The translations under genes were made by a program, and so were the position numbers. From positions 5,883,170 through 5,947,169 of the forward strand of contig NC_031480.1 of NCBI RefSeq assembly GCF_000006565.2: a stretch of DNA of 64,000 nt, read 5' to 3'. Under the pieces are notes generated by a model that made no database searches, was not told where the DNA came from, and saw only the letters and a list, made by a program, of their open reading frames with translations. This document shows, piece after piece, positions 1 through 12,930 of this stretch. Each line of letters begins with the position of its first letter. Position 1 is the first letter of the stretch. Origin of the DNA: Toxoplasma gondii ME49 (Eukaryota; Apicomplexa; Conoidasida; Eucoccidiorida; Sarcocystidae).

Positions 1-641
1 CAGCCGATCGACAGGCGCGTCGAGACATGCAAGTGTGGATCTTACACTGCTTTTCGCTACCCCGCTCCCGGCACCCGGGTCACAACGTGTGCCTCTTGCC
101 CCGTCAATTACCAACAGACGAGCAACTGAAAGCGAACGGTGATTCCAAGGATATTCCAGAGAAGAGAGGACGAGGAGACAAGAAAAGAGCAACAGAGAGG
201 GATATGAGGCGAAAAGTGGAGAGGATAAGGGGAGGGAAGTAGGAGACAGACAAGAGACCTAGGGAGAGGAAACAGAAGCGAACGTGACGGGGGACTGAGG
301 GCAAGAACAGATCGAGGCGTCTGCAACGCTTCCAGATCCTAACATATGTACATTTTGGAAACTCGTCAGACGGCGAGACATCTAAGTAAACCGTGTTTTG
401 TGGAGCCAGTCGAATTCTGTATAATTGTTTGAGCTCCGTGTTTCCGGAGCTGAATCGCACCAGCGTCTTGTAGAGTCGCAGTGGCGGCTCGCGCGCGTGA
501 AAGTTTCGTTAATTCGAAGAAAGGCTCCTTTTAATTCTTTTTTTGTTGCTAATTCACTTAACGCGCATGTGCCGCAGAGCTGGGCAAAATCAACCTTGGC
601 AAACACCTATGATGTAGATGTCTGCGCACATCTCTTCCAGC

Positions 642-679
<38 letters not shown>

Positions 680-2294
680 CTGCATATGAAAAACTATAAT
701 ATGAATATATTATGTAAAGATATGTATGCCTGTGTGAGAATGAGTAGAGGGGAGGTTTTTTGAGCAGTATTTACTGACTATCGTGCGTCAAGAGTAACGA
801 GGAGGACAAGCAGTCACTCAAATCTGTCACATCTCGCCTAGTTTTCTAGATATGAACTTGATGGCCAACCTCCGTGAAACTTAGGCCCCAGGCGCACGTT
901 TCTCTCTAAATCGGCTCGGTCGTCTGAGAAGCCACAAACGGCTTTTTGCGACGGATGCGCATGCAGAAAACTCTCGTTTTATGGCCGTAAAAGGCATGCA
1001 CGCAACAGTCAGCGCACAGTCACTGCTGAGCTGGGGTACAAGCGCACCAGGTCTCGACTCCGAAGCGCGTTCCAGCGACGTCTTGCATGGAACGTGCTTT
1101 CGAGGAGAGTCCTCGCGCGAGGAAGTTGCATGCGTTCCAAACTCTGAAGACACCGTGTCAGAACAAGTCACGGTAAGAGAGCTCGGAGAAAAAAAAGGAA
1201 CGCCGGGGGGCTAATGGGGCTCCGAAGTGCAAGTCCGAAGCTTCATTGTCAGACACACTTGTCGCCTTCCCGACAGGTTCGCGCGACTCCTCGAGTTGCT
1301 TTCCGACCGCCAGAGCTCCTCTCGCATGTGATCCCTCCAGATGCCCACACAGAGGAGTTCTCAAACGCTCGGACGAACTCGAAGAGAGGGTCTCTCTGTC
1401 TCTGCTCTCCGGAAAAAGCCGTCACGCACCTCGCGGAGTCTGCTGTCTGTTCGCAAGACTGCATGGACGGCACCCGAACCGGCAGACTGCATGCATAAGC
1501 GACATGCAGCGGATGACAGTGGACAACGACCCCAGAGCGTGTGCCGAGGCTTGACCTGCGTGTACACGCAGCGGAGCGAAAGAAGGGAGGCAAGCTTTGA
1601 CCTTGAGGGAAGAAAGAGCAAGAAAGCCCGTTCGATCCCCGGAAAAAAGCAGATGAGATTCGCATTCTTCGGCTTCGAGAAACGAAACAGCCAACCGAAT
1701 CGCCCTCACCAACGAGGGGTCGAAGCGCGTTTCCTCGACACACCATGAAAAATGCGAGATCCAGAGGTCACGGCCGCTTTTTTGTTCGTTTTCCATCCCC
1801 ACTAAAACGCCGAGGCCGGAGCTCAGTCTCGAACCTGTTTCTGTTCTCGTGCTGCGACCTCGAAGGGGTACTTCGTGGAGTCAGATGCCCCCCACAACGC
1901 AACACTGGAATCTTTAACCTGGACACCGCCAAGGCGAACAACGCACAGCGAGGCGTCTGCTCTCTTCGATATCCTTTTTACACACCGGAGTCGATTGCGG
2001 CGTTCCCGCGAGACGCTCTTTTATGACTCTGAGCTCTCGCTTTCAATCGGACAACCTGAGCGGCAACCTGGAGACCTTAATCTGCCCTTGTCCTTCTGAA
2101 TGTCGAAGCGGTTGGAAGCTCGCCCCCCGCGAACAGTCACTAGGAAACTGAGCGATTCAATAAAAATGATGGACATGTAGCCTCTGCTATTGAAATGTGA
2201 GGGAAACGGCACCTTTGAGCGCGGGAACCCACTGTAATTACGCAGTGCCCTGCGACCGCGCGAGTGCAACCTAAAACAAGCGGCTTGTGTGGCT
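1..2294. other. Intergenic / unassigned flank
   Basis: I see no ORF here with family resemblance or convincing exon structure. Overlapping ORFs on both strands at about 880-2100 have low-complexity Ser/Arg composition typical of random open frames in GC-balanced coccidian DNA. The stretch holds a (TA)n microsatellite near 645-676 and a TGCATGC word at 1488-1494, a motif often found upstream of coccidian genes. It lies beyond the 3' end of the minus-strand HAD gene, so it may contain that gene's 3' UTR. Confidence 0.4.
645..676. repeat. (TA)n microsatellite
   Basis: Uninterrupted TA dinucleotide run of about 32 bp, seen directly. No gene overlaps it. Confidence 0.95.
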
Positions 2295-4992
2295 TCAGCC
2301 TGCTTCTTCACTCGTGCTTTCCGCAGGCGCCTCGCCGAAGAGAAGCTCAGAAATCTCGTTCCAGCTCTGTGCGACGTAGAGCACTCGGCACCGCGGTTCG
2401 CGCGAGTCGGCGCCCGCGGGCAGAAAAGATAACGACAAGGCAGAAGGTCTGCAGCAGCACGGTGCGTCCGCAGCGGGAAGACGGAAGAGAAACTGAGAGG
2501 GTCGCTCTCCTGCGCCTGCTCCGCCGGCTTCGCTTTCTGCGGGCGAGCAACCAGGCGAAGCAGCACAGTTTATCGCTTCTTGGCGCTCCTTCAGTTGCCG
2601 TCTAAAGTGTTCCACCAGCCAAGAGAGAGGACGAAGGACGGTGCCGGTGTGGTGAAGAACCTGAAAGAAAAAGAAGCTCGTGACGCAAGCGCTGTCGACG
2701 CCGATCGACGGAGACGCGAAGTCGAAAAGCAAGATCCAAACGAGCGACGACGTCATCAGCCCCCGGAGAAAACGGCAAGACGAGACGCGCACAGGAACGG
2801 AGAAGGCAGAGAAGCAGTGAGGCACCAGCGTGCAAAAAAGAGACATTCGAACACAAAAACACACATTCCTGAAAAAATTCCCTGCGGAGGAAAGAAAGAG
2901 AACTACCCGCGACCGCACTTGAGAAATTCCACATCCAAACTTCTTCACTGCCTCCTAAAATGGAGAGAAACGAAGGAGACAGGCCTTCCCCCCTCGGAGA
3001 GATCTCTGCCCTAGAGACACGCCTCAAGCGGGGCCGAAACCGATTCAAAAGATTCAAAATGCCATCGACTGATTCTCGCACTCACCGCCTCCATGTTCTT
3101 TCTCGGATCTCCAAGGAGAATTCCAATGTCTGCTTCCAGAAGAGCGAGAATATCCCCGTGTCTGAAACCGAGGCGCAGAAGCACACAAGGGGGTTTGCAA
3201 GGTTTCAGAACACTCGAGGAGCCCTGCCGAGATGAACAGACATCCCCCGACAGCGAGACTGCGAGAAACGACATTTCAGAGCGTCCTAGCAAAGGAACTC
3301 AGCGTTTCCCTGTCTGTCGACAAGGCTGGCTTGGAAAAAAAGATTGTCCTGCGCCCTCCCTCTCTCGAGTCCGAGCTTGAGTTCATTTCCGTGCAGAAAA
3401 TGAAAGGATCTCTCTCTGACACTGGGGATGAAAAAGAGGGAAGCCAAACGCACAGCTTTAGGAAATCTACCGACGAGCAGAAACACGGGGGAAGCTACAG
3501 AGAAAAACCGCCTCGGAAAACACCACAAAGAAAACCGGGAAGCAACGAAGAAACGTACGCAAACAGCGAAAGAAGATAACAAGAAAACAGGAAAACGGAA
3601 AGGCGACGGCAAACCGACTGACACAGAAACTGTTCTTCCCGCCTTCCCCTGACCACGCAGAGAACGGAGAACGAGGACGCCTGTTGCTAAAAAGTCAAGA
3701 GTGTTTGAACGCGAGTTCAACATCTCTCGAGTTCTGGAGAGCAATGTGTTCCATCTGCACTTTTTGCTCTTACGTATCTCCCACAAAAACAAGCCAAAAG
3801 TTCTCTCGCATGTTGCCTCGTCCTTGTGCAGTCGTCGCTGTCGCGGCCGCCGTGCTCCCTGCTGTCACCATCCGCCGCCGTCTCAAAAGCTCAAGGCCTG
3901 CCTCCCGCGACTCTCGGGTGTACTGACGCTTCGCTTCTAGGGTCACACACCGGGGCTCGACAAGACCTGAAACAGCACCGGGAAGTAGTTTCACCGTTGA
4001 AGACTGCGAGAAAGGGAGTGAGAAAACGCGGACGGCGAGGCAAACACGGACGAAAGGTTGGAACGCCAAGAACTGAAAGGAGAGGGGCAGATCGAATGGA
4101 GAACAAAGAAGACTCTAGAAAGCAAAGGGCGTCGGGAACGAAGAGAGAGCTACACACTGGGGAAACGCGGAAATCGAAATCAAGTCCGAGGACACAAGTC
4201 GCGCAACGAGACTGGAATACAGAAGAACGAAGTATCCAAAATGGAAATGGAAGGGTACCCACACACGAACAGCAACGCGAGGAAGAAAGGAGCAGAAACG
4301 ACAGCCAGCGGAAGCAGGAAGAAGAAACCTGAAAGGCTCTGCTAACGCCAGAAGAGCAAATCACCGACAAGGTGAGCAAAGCGACAAACACGGCGATGCA
4401 GAGCCAAGGAAAAAAGAGAAAACGCGCCGTCTTCGATGCGAACAGGACAAGGACGCAGAGCGGGGCGCCACATCCACACGGCCTGTGCCACCGAAACGCG
4501 CGTGTAAAGACACAAGTAACAGACGGAAACAGAGGGCCGAAAGAAAGCGCGTACCCGTGCTGACGCCCCATTGATCGTAGACGAGCTCGTTGGCATGAAA
4601 CGTCATGCTCCGCACCATGTTTTCAGCCCATTCGTTCGCCATTTGCTCTTCTCTCCTGCGCTGCAGTCCGTGTTCTGAACTGCGGTGCGGCTCCCGTTGG
4701 CCCTCGGGAAACAAACAGTTCTCCAGCGTATGCGCTAGTGCCAGCCGAACGGTCATGGCCACCAGATGTGCACTCCAAGAATGAGAAATGAACGTCACGG
4801 GGATGTCCAACATCCGAAGGCGAACGATAACCTGAATCACGAGGCAAAAGGCAGACCTCAGCGACCAAGCCACACTGAAACATTCACGGTTTTCATTTCA
4901 GACGTCCACGGCCTCAAATAGGCAGTCTCCAGTGACCTGCCGACCTTCCTTTGCCACTCGTTAACTCACTGTCAAGCCTTCCCATAAAACTA

Positions 4993-5037
<45 letters not shown>

Positions 5038-8000
5038 CATATACATATACATATATATATATATATATATAAATGTCTACGTTTGTCATGCATCAGAGAA
5101 AGGCACGAGTCCGGACGATGGGCCAGAGGCCGCCGGGTCCATCCCGGGACCGTCGAATGCCCTTGCTGCCTCTCTCCAGATTTCTCCACTCAAAGTCCAT
5201 CTGAAGTAGCCAAGGTAACAAATAGGGTATTGGAGAAAGGCTTGTAATAACTGGAGCACCCCAGAAACTCATTTCTCCCCATGGTAGCACATATCCGAGG
5301 GCGCCTAATCTTACCATACATAATACGTTTTTGATCCCAGATTTGTTTAATAAGTCATAGATTAGCCGGGAAGTTAGCGTCTAACATATATAACCGCGTT
5401 TCAACTTAGATGCACAGACAGACATAATTAATCCTTGTACGGTTTGTGCCTACTTGACCGGACTGGTTCTATGCTTATACTAAACCAACATTAATGACTA
5501 CAGCTTCCAAGCAAACATGAATACCGTATCCAGTGTTAAGTTTAAACGTAATGCAGCTTAATCTTCTATGTCGTTAAGCTAATCAAATAAGTTTCGTCGT
5601 TATTGATATTTCATTGACATGTTGATGACATAAATACAAACAACCGGTTTTGGATGGAATTACTTATAACACCGCACAATATGCTAGAAAATACCATTCA
5701 GGTACGATATGAAGTGGTGTTACGAACCGATTGACTGGTATTGAGTTATCTGGATGTGATAGTTCCATCAAACCAAAAGCCGCTTGTTCTCTCGCTGTTA
5801 ATACGAGTGATAACAGTAATCCATATATTACGCCTAGAACATAACCGATGTGGAATAACCTTAAGATGTATGTTGCTTGTGGAATAGCACTACCTATAAT
5901 AATCAAGATCATACTATATACCCAAATACAGGTGTCTAGCATCAGTTGTTAGCTGATTGGTATTGCATGCCCTGAGTACGTAAGGAAAAGGAAAAGTTAA
6001 TCGCTATTTAAACACAGCAGTTACCATAGCTGTAGATGAATGCTAATTGTAGAGTTTATCTCCTATGGCACTGCATAACATATAAATGCTCCTTCTGTCA
6101 TTCGTTGACTGCGTTTACCACGGGGAATTAGAACAGAATCTCAATTTCTTTGCGTGGAGGTTTGTTACGTTCCGTGCAGTAGGTAAAAGGTATGCTAGGG
6201 ACTCAGACTAGCGGTGGAGCACATTAAAACGATTCTTTGTATTACATTTTATCTTGCCTTTTATAGGTTGTATTACAATAGTTTTACATATCTGCTACTT
6301 ACATTTAAATGGTTTTAGCAATCCTGCAGGTATTGATACCGCGCTTAAAGTTGCGTCATATCTTAGTGACAGATGCTAAACGTCTATCATATTTAATTGG
6401 ATTAATCTTCATGCAAGAAATATACACAAACTTACAGGTATGGTTTTCTGAATACGTATACTTTGAAACACGGTCTTGTATGCGGTATCGAAACAACCTA
6501 CCTCGAGAGCAGATTGCCTCACTAGGTTAATAGCATTTGTGGCCTGGAGAAGGTCCGCATCGAATGTATCTGCACACCAAGAATCCGCACAGAGAAACGT
6601 TCTCCTCACCGTAACTGAGCCTTCCTCGCGTCCCTTCCCCTTCCTCTCTCCCGTTTCTCCTTTGCATTTGAACGCACTCGTCGTTGCATTTTGCCGCCGT
6701 CTCTGTTCAGTCTCTGTTGTGGTGTAAAGCGCTTCTCCCCTCAATGCCTTCCTCTTCAGTCGGAGTCGTCCCTCGCTGATCGTCCCGCTGTCCTCTGCCT
6801 TCTCTCCCAGTAGCCGCTTTTTCCACCGTCCGTCCGCGCATTGTTCTGGCCCGTTTCCCCGACCTTTTGTCTAAAACTCTCCCTCGTTTCTCCGAGAAAT
6901 CTTTGCTCGGAAAACCTCGCTTCTTCTCCTTCTCACTTCCAGTTGACGTCCCCTCAACACCTCTTTCCCGTGCTCCTTCTGTGCTGAATCGGCACCCCCG
7001 CTGTCTTCACTTCCCGCAGGTCCAAAAGATGCTCAGCGTTTCTTCATTTTTCGCCAAGCAACTCACCTTTTCGAATGCCCTTGAGGATAATTCGTGTGAG
7101 AGGCGTGTTTGCCATTTTCTCCTCGTACGCATCCAGCTCCTGAATTGCGTTGACCGTAGCTTCGTGTGAGACCTCGGTGGTTGCAGCCGCGACGGTGGGA
7201 CTGGAAGCCACTGGAGGCAAACGTGGATCGCCCTCTCCCTGACCGGCTGCCGGTTCGTCCTCCCGGAGACACGCACACCAGCCTCGAACATCGTCCTGCT
7301 TGAGTTCGCCAGGCGAGACCTCACGCTTCGGTTCGACACTGTTCCCCGCCGCATCGACCAACAACTGCGACAAGATACGTTTACGTCCTGAGTTGTACAC
7401 ACGGACCGCCTCGTCCACTGTTTGGTCGTATATCTGTTGGTCGCTCGCGCGTTGTCTTGCGAGGGAGAAGAGCGTGACGCAGGTGTCAACGTAGTCCACT
7501 TGAGGCTGTGCCGGCTTTGCATCTCCTTTCGCTTTCTTCTGTTCGGTTTCGCTCTTCTGCGAAGCTCTCACTTCAGTCACGGTGCCGTCAAAATCCGTGG
7601 CGAGCCCGATGACTTGCGACACAATCCCCCTAAAGCCGTCATTTCCCTTCCCTCCACGCTTCGCTGTCTCCTGCTCTCCGGCTTCGCCGCCTCGGAGAGC
7701 CGGACCTTCGTCCCCTATCCGTTGCATGTTTTCCAAGTCGAAGAGAGCATGAACGTGCTCTGGAAAACTCAGAACGCGAGGAAACGGGGCCGGTGTGACG
7801 CGCACTGGTTCTACAGACGACAGCGGCGCGTGGAAACAAGAAAGCGTTTCAAGGACGAAGTTCCGCGACGGCAACGCTCCAGATTCACTCCCACCCTGGA
7901 CGAGGGCAGCTGCAGCAGGCGCCAACCTCAGAAACCTCGGCAGGGATGTCGCCGGGACTGCACGCGTTGAGATCGAAGAGGCGGGAGGCGGCCTGAGAAT

Positions 8001-9029
8001 GCCGACACGCTGGGCTACTATCGATCGCCCGAAAGGCGGTTGCCCGTGGGCCTCGTTAAAGTATGCCGAAACTTCCTCGTCTGCCTGCCTGGTGTCTTCC
8101 CCGACGGCCGGCGCGTTGCTCGTTTTCGACTCCGAGGACTCCGAGGTCGACGTCGAATGCTCCTCCTGCATGTCCGGCTTCCACTTCCGGTCCGTCGTGC
8201 CGCTTACGCCGTACGGACTCAACGCCTTTTCGAACGGAAGGACTCCAGAAACATACAGCGAAAACGCAGAGGGACGCGCAAAATGGGGCTCTCCCGCGTG
8301 CGGTTCTCTGTTTTCCTTCTCAGAAATCGCGGCCCGAGAAAGACGAGCTAAGTCCCCCTCGTTCTGTAACGATTCTTCCGAAGTTATCCGGCTTGGATCT
8401 GGGACTGACAGCACGTCAGATGCGGAGACTGACCCCAAGGCTGGGAGGGAGGCGCGCGCCGACGGAACGGACAGATGATTCAAAGGAGCCTCGAATTCCG
8501 AGAAGAAAGTAAGTGCGGAAAAAATAAACACAACAGCAAGAAACGTAGTGGAAGGCACATTCATTAAATGTGAAAGTGCCGTCACGACGCAACCAACTGG
8601 CTCGCAAACCTTCCAGTGGCCATACACCGTAGGATGCCGTTGAGAGCGCCCCGTTGGCGGCGAAAGCAAACTGCCGCATGACTTAGACGCAGCTGAATGT
8701 GCGGCAGAGGGGAATGCCTGGAAAGTCGGCTTTCTGCATTCCGTTTCCGGACAAGAACCGACGGCTCTGTAACGGAAATACACCGCGCAGGCATCGCGGG
8801 AACTTCTGATAGACATACTGTCCCGCGGGGTTCCTGCTGTAAGGTGGAAGCGCTGCAGAGACTGACACAATGATGCTGAGCGCGGAAGGCGTCCAGTGTT
8901 ATCGCATAACGCTTCTTTCCCTGACACACAGTCGTCAGAAGCATAGCGCTGTAAAGTTCCCGTCTTGCCGCTGCTGGGGAGAGAGCCGAAAACTTGCCAC
9001 TGCCACGCGCTTTCTGTTTGCGAGGCCAT
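2295..9029 (-). CDS. HAD-type phosphatase, TH2-like (multi-exon, model incomplete)
   Basis: Minus-strand gene assembled from separated conserved blocks. The first exon (start 8564 or 9029, donor at 7067) ends in a HAD motif I, DFDGTVTE (about 7590), followed by an [13 protein letters not shown]...ILKGI segment. An exon at 4831-4555 carries [12 protein letters not shown] and [15 protein letters not shown]. An exon at 3161-3086 carries [18 protein letters not shown], the HAD motif IV loop. The last exon, starting near 2450, ends [18 protein letters not shown] and stops at 2295. The order and wording of these blocks match the HAD half of plant thiamin-monophosphate phosphatase TH2; that is recalled family knowledge, not a search. 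Starting at Met 8564 gives a hydrophobic signal or anchor ([15 protein letters not shown]), so secretory or organellar entry is possible. At least two internal exons (after motif I and after motif IV) are unplaced, because flanking phases do not match. The long intron 4832-7066 contains a NUMT. Substrate is inference. Confidence 0.6.
4993..5074. repeat. (TA)n / TACATA microsatellite
   Basis: Interrupted TA/CATA dinucleotide run of about 80 bp, inside the presumed long intron of the HAD-phosphatase gene and about 250 bp from the edge of the mitochondrial insertion. Confidence 0.95.
5325..6535. other. Nuclear insertion of mitochondrial DNA (NUMT), rearranged cob pieces
   Basis: AT-rich block sharply different from its surroundings. 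On the minus strand, 5942-5664 translates to cytochrome b residues including [20 protein letters not shown] and [15 protein letters not shown], then an in-frame TAA where the family has Lys, then VIPSKTG. On the plus strand, about 6228-6415 translates to [12 protein letters not shown]...[18 protein letters not shown], then after a frameshift [20 protein letters not shown]. The two cob pieces are in opposite orientation and meet the non-cob sequence at the same place in the protein (LIFxQ / AAFG). Upstream of AAFG on the minus strand lies another mitochondrial-looking ORF ([20 protein letters not shown]), possibly a cox fragment. 5330-5640 may hold mitochondrial rRNA fragments; I could not confirm that. 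Not functional: frameshift and stop are present. Edges are approximate. Confidence 0.9.
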
Positions 9030-11958
9030 CTGGTCGGCCTCACAAGCGTCTGGTGGTTCAGTAGCGCAGACAAATAGATGGCCCGAAAGTTCTCTGTTCC
9101 CTCTTCCCCGTGGAAATGGAACAAAGACTCATAAACTTCCACCAAAACCGACGCGCAGGACGGGCGGAGCCACGGAAGTCGCATGCAGCCCCTGTGCGCC
9201 GACGCGTTTCCGAGAAAAGACGGCGATGAAGATTCTCGAAAACTAACCAGTTCGCTTCCAAAATCAGGAGGGCGTCGGAAGCGGGAGACGACGATTTCGC
9301 TGGTCTCTGGTGTCCCCGTCGACGTAACCCTCGGACGCACAACAACGGACGCAAGACAAAAGGCACGGAGACACCTGCGCCAGCAACACTTTCCTGCGCG
9401 TCGTTTAAGAAAAGCACACGCGAAACTTCGTAAAAACTCACGCTAGCATTTGCGCAACTCGCGCCGATGCAGAGGAGGTGCCAGGGTGAAGCGAGTCGAG
9501 TGGCAGCTGGTCCTCACACAGATTGGAGACGAGACTGGCACAGAAGCACCCTGCCGAGGGTGTGGATATACCGGCGGACGCTGCGCCTCTCGAAAAGGAA
9601 ATCGCAGCTAGCTACGAATATTCACTTCCGCAGTCAGAAAACGATGGGCCTGGAACAAAATTGCGATACATCAGAGAAGAAAGCGCGCCCGTGAGTGCCT
9701 CGACAAGAACTCGGCGACGCTAATTCATCGTCGCCACAAAACGCCGTTGCCGAAACACTCGTGGGTCTCGCCCGTGTGTCGTACCCTGCAGATCCCGTCT
9801 CTCATCAGTTCGCCAGCGGACTGTCAGGCGTGAGACTCGGAAGACTTGGAGCCACAGAATTGAAAAAAAGTAGGAGTCGAGGCTATTAACGAGAGCCATG
9901 CCGTTCAGGAACACAAAAGACAGAAAAAGACACCCTAAACCATGTCTTCAGTTTCTGACCGCGTCGGATACGTCATCACAGAAAGAAAGAGACTGGCTGC
10001 TGCCCTCAAGTCCGTTGCCGATCAACTGTCTATAAATATACCATATACGGTCGAGGTGCCTCCGTTGAGGAAAGAAAACAAGGAAAACGCCTAAACGTGC
10101 ACAGAGTTGAAGCGAGCGCGCTGGGGGAACTCGGATCATCTCGTTCCTACCTCACCCGGATCTGCCTCTCATATCCTTGCCTCGTATCTTGGCCCTTCGT
10201 ATCCCAGTGACATTTGGCTCTCCGCTTACAGCCTTGAAACTCCCCGCCTCTCTCTTCCTACACAGCCTAAACTCTAAGAGAGGGCAATTGCACAGACCTC
10301 ACGTCAACTTGTTTAGCGTCATCAATCGGATGGACGAGAAACTCAGGTTCCTCCGGGTGCCACGTTCATCGCAGTACTGAAGTGTGCGGTTTTCTGAATT
10401 CGAGGCTACTGGGGGAAAAGGTACGAGTTGCAGTTGTTATCGAGTTCTTCGAACCGAAAGCCGTGGTTAAGCGAGTTTAGTTGTGAATCTGGTGGTCGGC
10501 GCTACGTGGGACTTGCTGGCTGTGAAGCGGAAACAACGTTTTTCGAAATTTGTTTCACTACGGGGAGACACAGGGACGAATGCTAGTCTCAAACTTCATG
10601 TACAGACTGTGACTATGCGTGCGTTTCGTCAGTCTCCTTGTTATTTGGGAACGCAAGAATCCCATACCCATCAGGTAACAACTGAGCGCTTGAGTACACC
10701 ATGTGCTGATCTAACGAAGACCATCAAGGTAATATTACAGCTTGTCATTGGGTGTACAATACGGTCTTCGTGACTAAGCAGAGAAATAGATAAGTTAATG
10801 CGTGCATCCGAGGTGATACTCGGCTACGGTGTAGCATGCAACATCCTAAGTTCCCATCTTGCCATTTGCGTCAACGCATACTGAAGGGGCCGGTGAGGTG
10901 AAAAGAAAGGACGCATTCAAGGAATGCAAACTTCGCGTTTCACTGCCGTGTCGGGGTCTCGCCGCAACAAACTGAGGCATTCACTGCTTTCGGATGGGAA
11001 ACGGGGTAGACGTCTCGCTCACTTTAGCTGCAACAGAAAAGGTACTGGCGGGCGTATTTACCCCGGATAAAAATCGGCAGCCGAAAGGCACAGAAGTAGT
11101 CGTTTCAGCACCTGCATTTTCCACCGTTTCACAAGCAGGCATTTTACGGAAGGCAGGTCGACTGAACAGACGCAAGCCACGCATGCCTCCGCAAAGAAAT
11201 GGCAAAAATTACTCGAATTCTCCGGCGTTGCGCTACAGATTCAGAGGCCACGAGGGACTTGTGTGACCCGTCCAAGGAGAAGTTATCGCAGCTCGGTCCG
11301 GGAGCCGAAGAATGCGCAGGGTGTCAGAGCGACGTGGAAGGACAAAAAGATGCGACGAAAGAGGGGGGAAATGGAACAGCGACGCAGGGGTATCATCTGC
11401 ACAAATGGAACGGTGGTAGCAAAAATGAAACAGAAAAGACAGGAAGGGCACATACCAAAGAGCACATACCAAATAGTCCCAGGACTCGTGGGAAGGTTTG
11501 AACAAGGATAATACCGGAAATAAGGCAAGAGGCCAAGACACGATTCGCTGATCAAACAGTTAGGTGAAAAGAACGAGCCAGGCGTACAGATATGACCGTC
11601 GGATCCACACAGGGCAGGCACCCAGCGGGAGAAGGCACAGCGACAAGAGAAGAGACCCTACGAGGGAAGAAAAAGTAGTAAACAACAGAAACCATCGACC
11701 CCAAAACACGACTGTGCGAAGACAAAAGACACAGTCATCAAGAATTCAACGCATGCAGCACTCTTACACAGATGCACACAAGCATGCGTACGCGTACACC
11801 TAGAGGATCAACATCGACAAGTACAGGACAAGTCCACTCAAATGGCTACTTACACAAATCACGAACCAAATGCCTGTATAACTCTGCACTCACTTATTCG
11901 CTTGGGTCGACTCCAGGAAAAGGTAGTTACACGAAAGATAAAGACACACCTTTACATG

Positions 11959-12006
11959 CATATATATATATATATATATATACATACATATATATATATA
12001 TATATC
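11959..12006. repeat. (TA)n microsatellite
   Basis: TA dinucleotide run of about 48 bp with a short TACATACA interruption; intergenic. Confidence 0.95.
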
Positions 12007-12719
12007 CTCTCGCCGTCGATATCAGTTATAGCCATAGTCGATAGAAAGCGTCAAGTACACAACCGACGTGGAGAGACGTAGATGTCGAGATACCGAAATT
12101 CCCAACTTTTCAGCTAGGCATACTTACATATGCATAGATATAAATACATAAAGACGCTCATGTGTGTTACCTGCCACGAGTCTGTCGGTGTCACCGCAGA
12201 ATTCATCCGAGGGTGGACAGACGAAGGAGCGCCAGGGCCGACTTTGACTCCACTGCCTTCGAACAATGCCAAAAACGGGCGAAAGGAGTATTTTGAGGAG
12301 GCGTCGGAGACACAGATGACGATGAAAAAGCACATTCATTTGAAAGTTCTACAATCAAAGGATTAGTGTTAAGTCTACAGGCGTTGACTTATTTCACTCG
12401 AAACTGTCAACTGAAAGCTTTTTCCTGTACGTGAGCGACTGACAGCAGACACGGGGTAGTGTGAAACCACAAGTGCATGCATGCGGTTCTGAGAAGCTCC
12501 TTTTGCAAGACCAAGAAACGCGAGATCGACACTACGCCTGTGCATCACCCGACGGAAAGGCACCCAATCAGAAATGCTTCTCGATATACGCAGCGAGACG
12601 CGTCTAGAGCGCTCGCCCTCCACATCGCATGTCCCCATTCCCGATGAACTCTATCGAAAAGAAAGGACTACGGTGTGACCCAGGCCTCACGTTCCACCAT
12701 AAATAAAAATGCCTGCGCC

Positions 12720-12776
12720 TACACCTACCCATATACATACATATCCATTTATCTACATGCATACCTATATAAACAT

Positions 12777-12812
<36 letters not shown>
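12720..12812. repeat. CATATA-rich tract ending in (TA)n
   Basis: Degenerate CATA/CCATATA repeats run into a pure TA tract at 12778-12812. Intergenic, just beyond the stop of the F-box gene model. Confidence 0.9.
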
Positions 12813-12814
<2 letters not shown>

Positions 12815-12930
12815 GTAAACCTGCTAAGACATTAGTGGAACTCTATGATGTGATGGGGGTGAAAGGCGTCCACGGGACTTCGTGAGGAAGAGCGTTTCTT
12901 GAAAACTGCTCCCCTGCTTTCCATGACGCA

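Larger units (their letters stand above)
9030..12930. other. Long intergenic region with microsatellites
   Basis: About 3.9 kb between two minus-strand genes (HAD phosphatase, F-box). I see no supported exon. It should include the promoter and 5' UTR of the HAD gene at its left and the 3' end of the F-box transcript at its right. It contains (TA)n runs, a TGCATGCATGC word at 12474-12484 and AT-rich CATATA repeats at 12720-12812. Confidence 0.5.

Noticed and set aside
1249..1802. Overlapping ORFs up to 165 residues on both strands
   Set aside because: All six frames are open by composition; no splice pattern or conserved motif.
5093..5215. Possible missing exon of the HAD gene (TTCAG acceptor, then [13 protein letters not shown] in one frame)
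   Set aside because: Entry phase does not fit the upstream donor at 7067, and the resemblance to the family is weak.
7795..8478. 227-residue plus-strand ORF antisense to the HAD-phosphatase first exon
   Set aside because: No conserved look; it overlaps the supported minus-strand exon containing DFDGTVTE and is a composition shadow.
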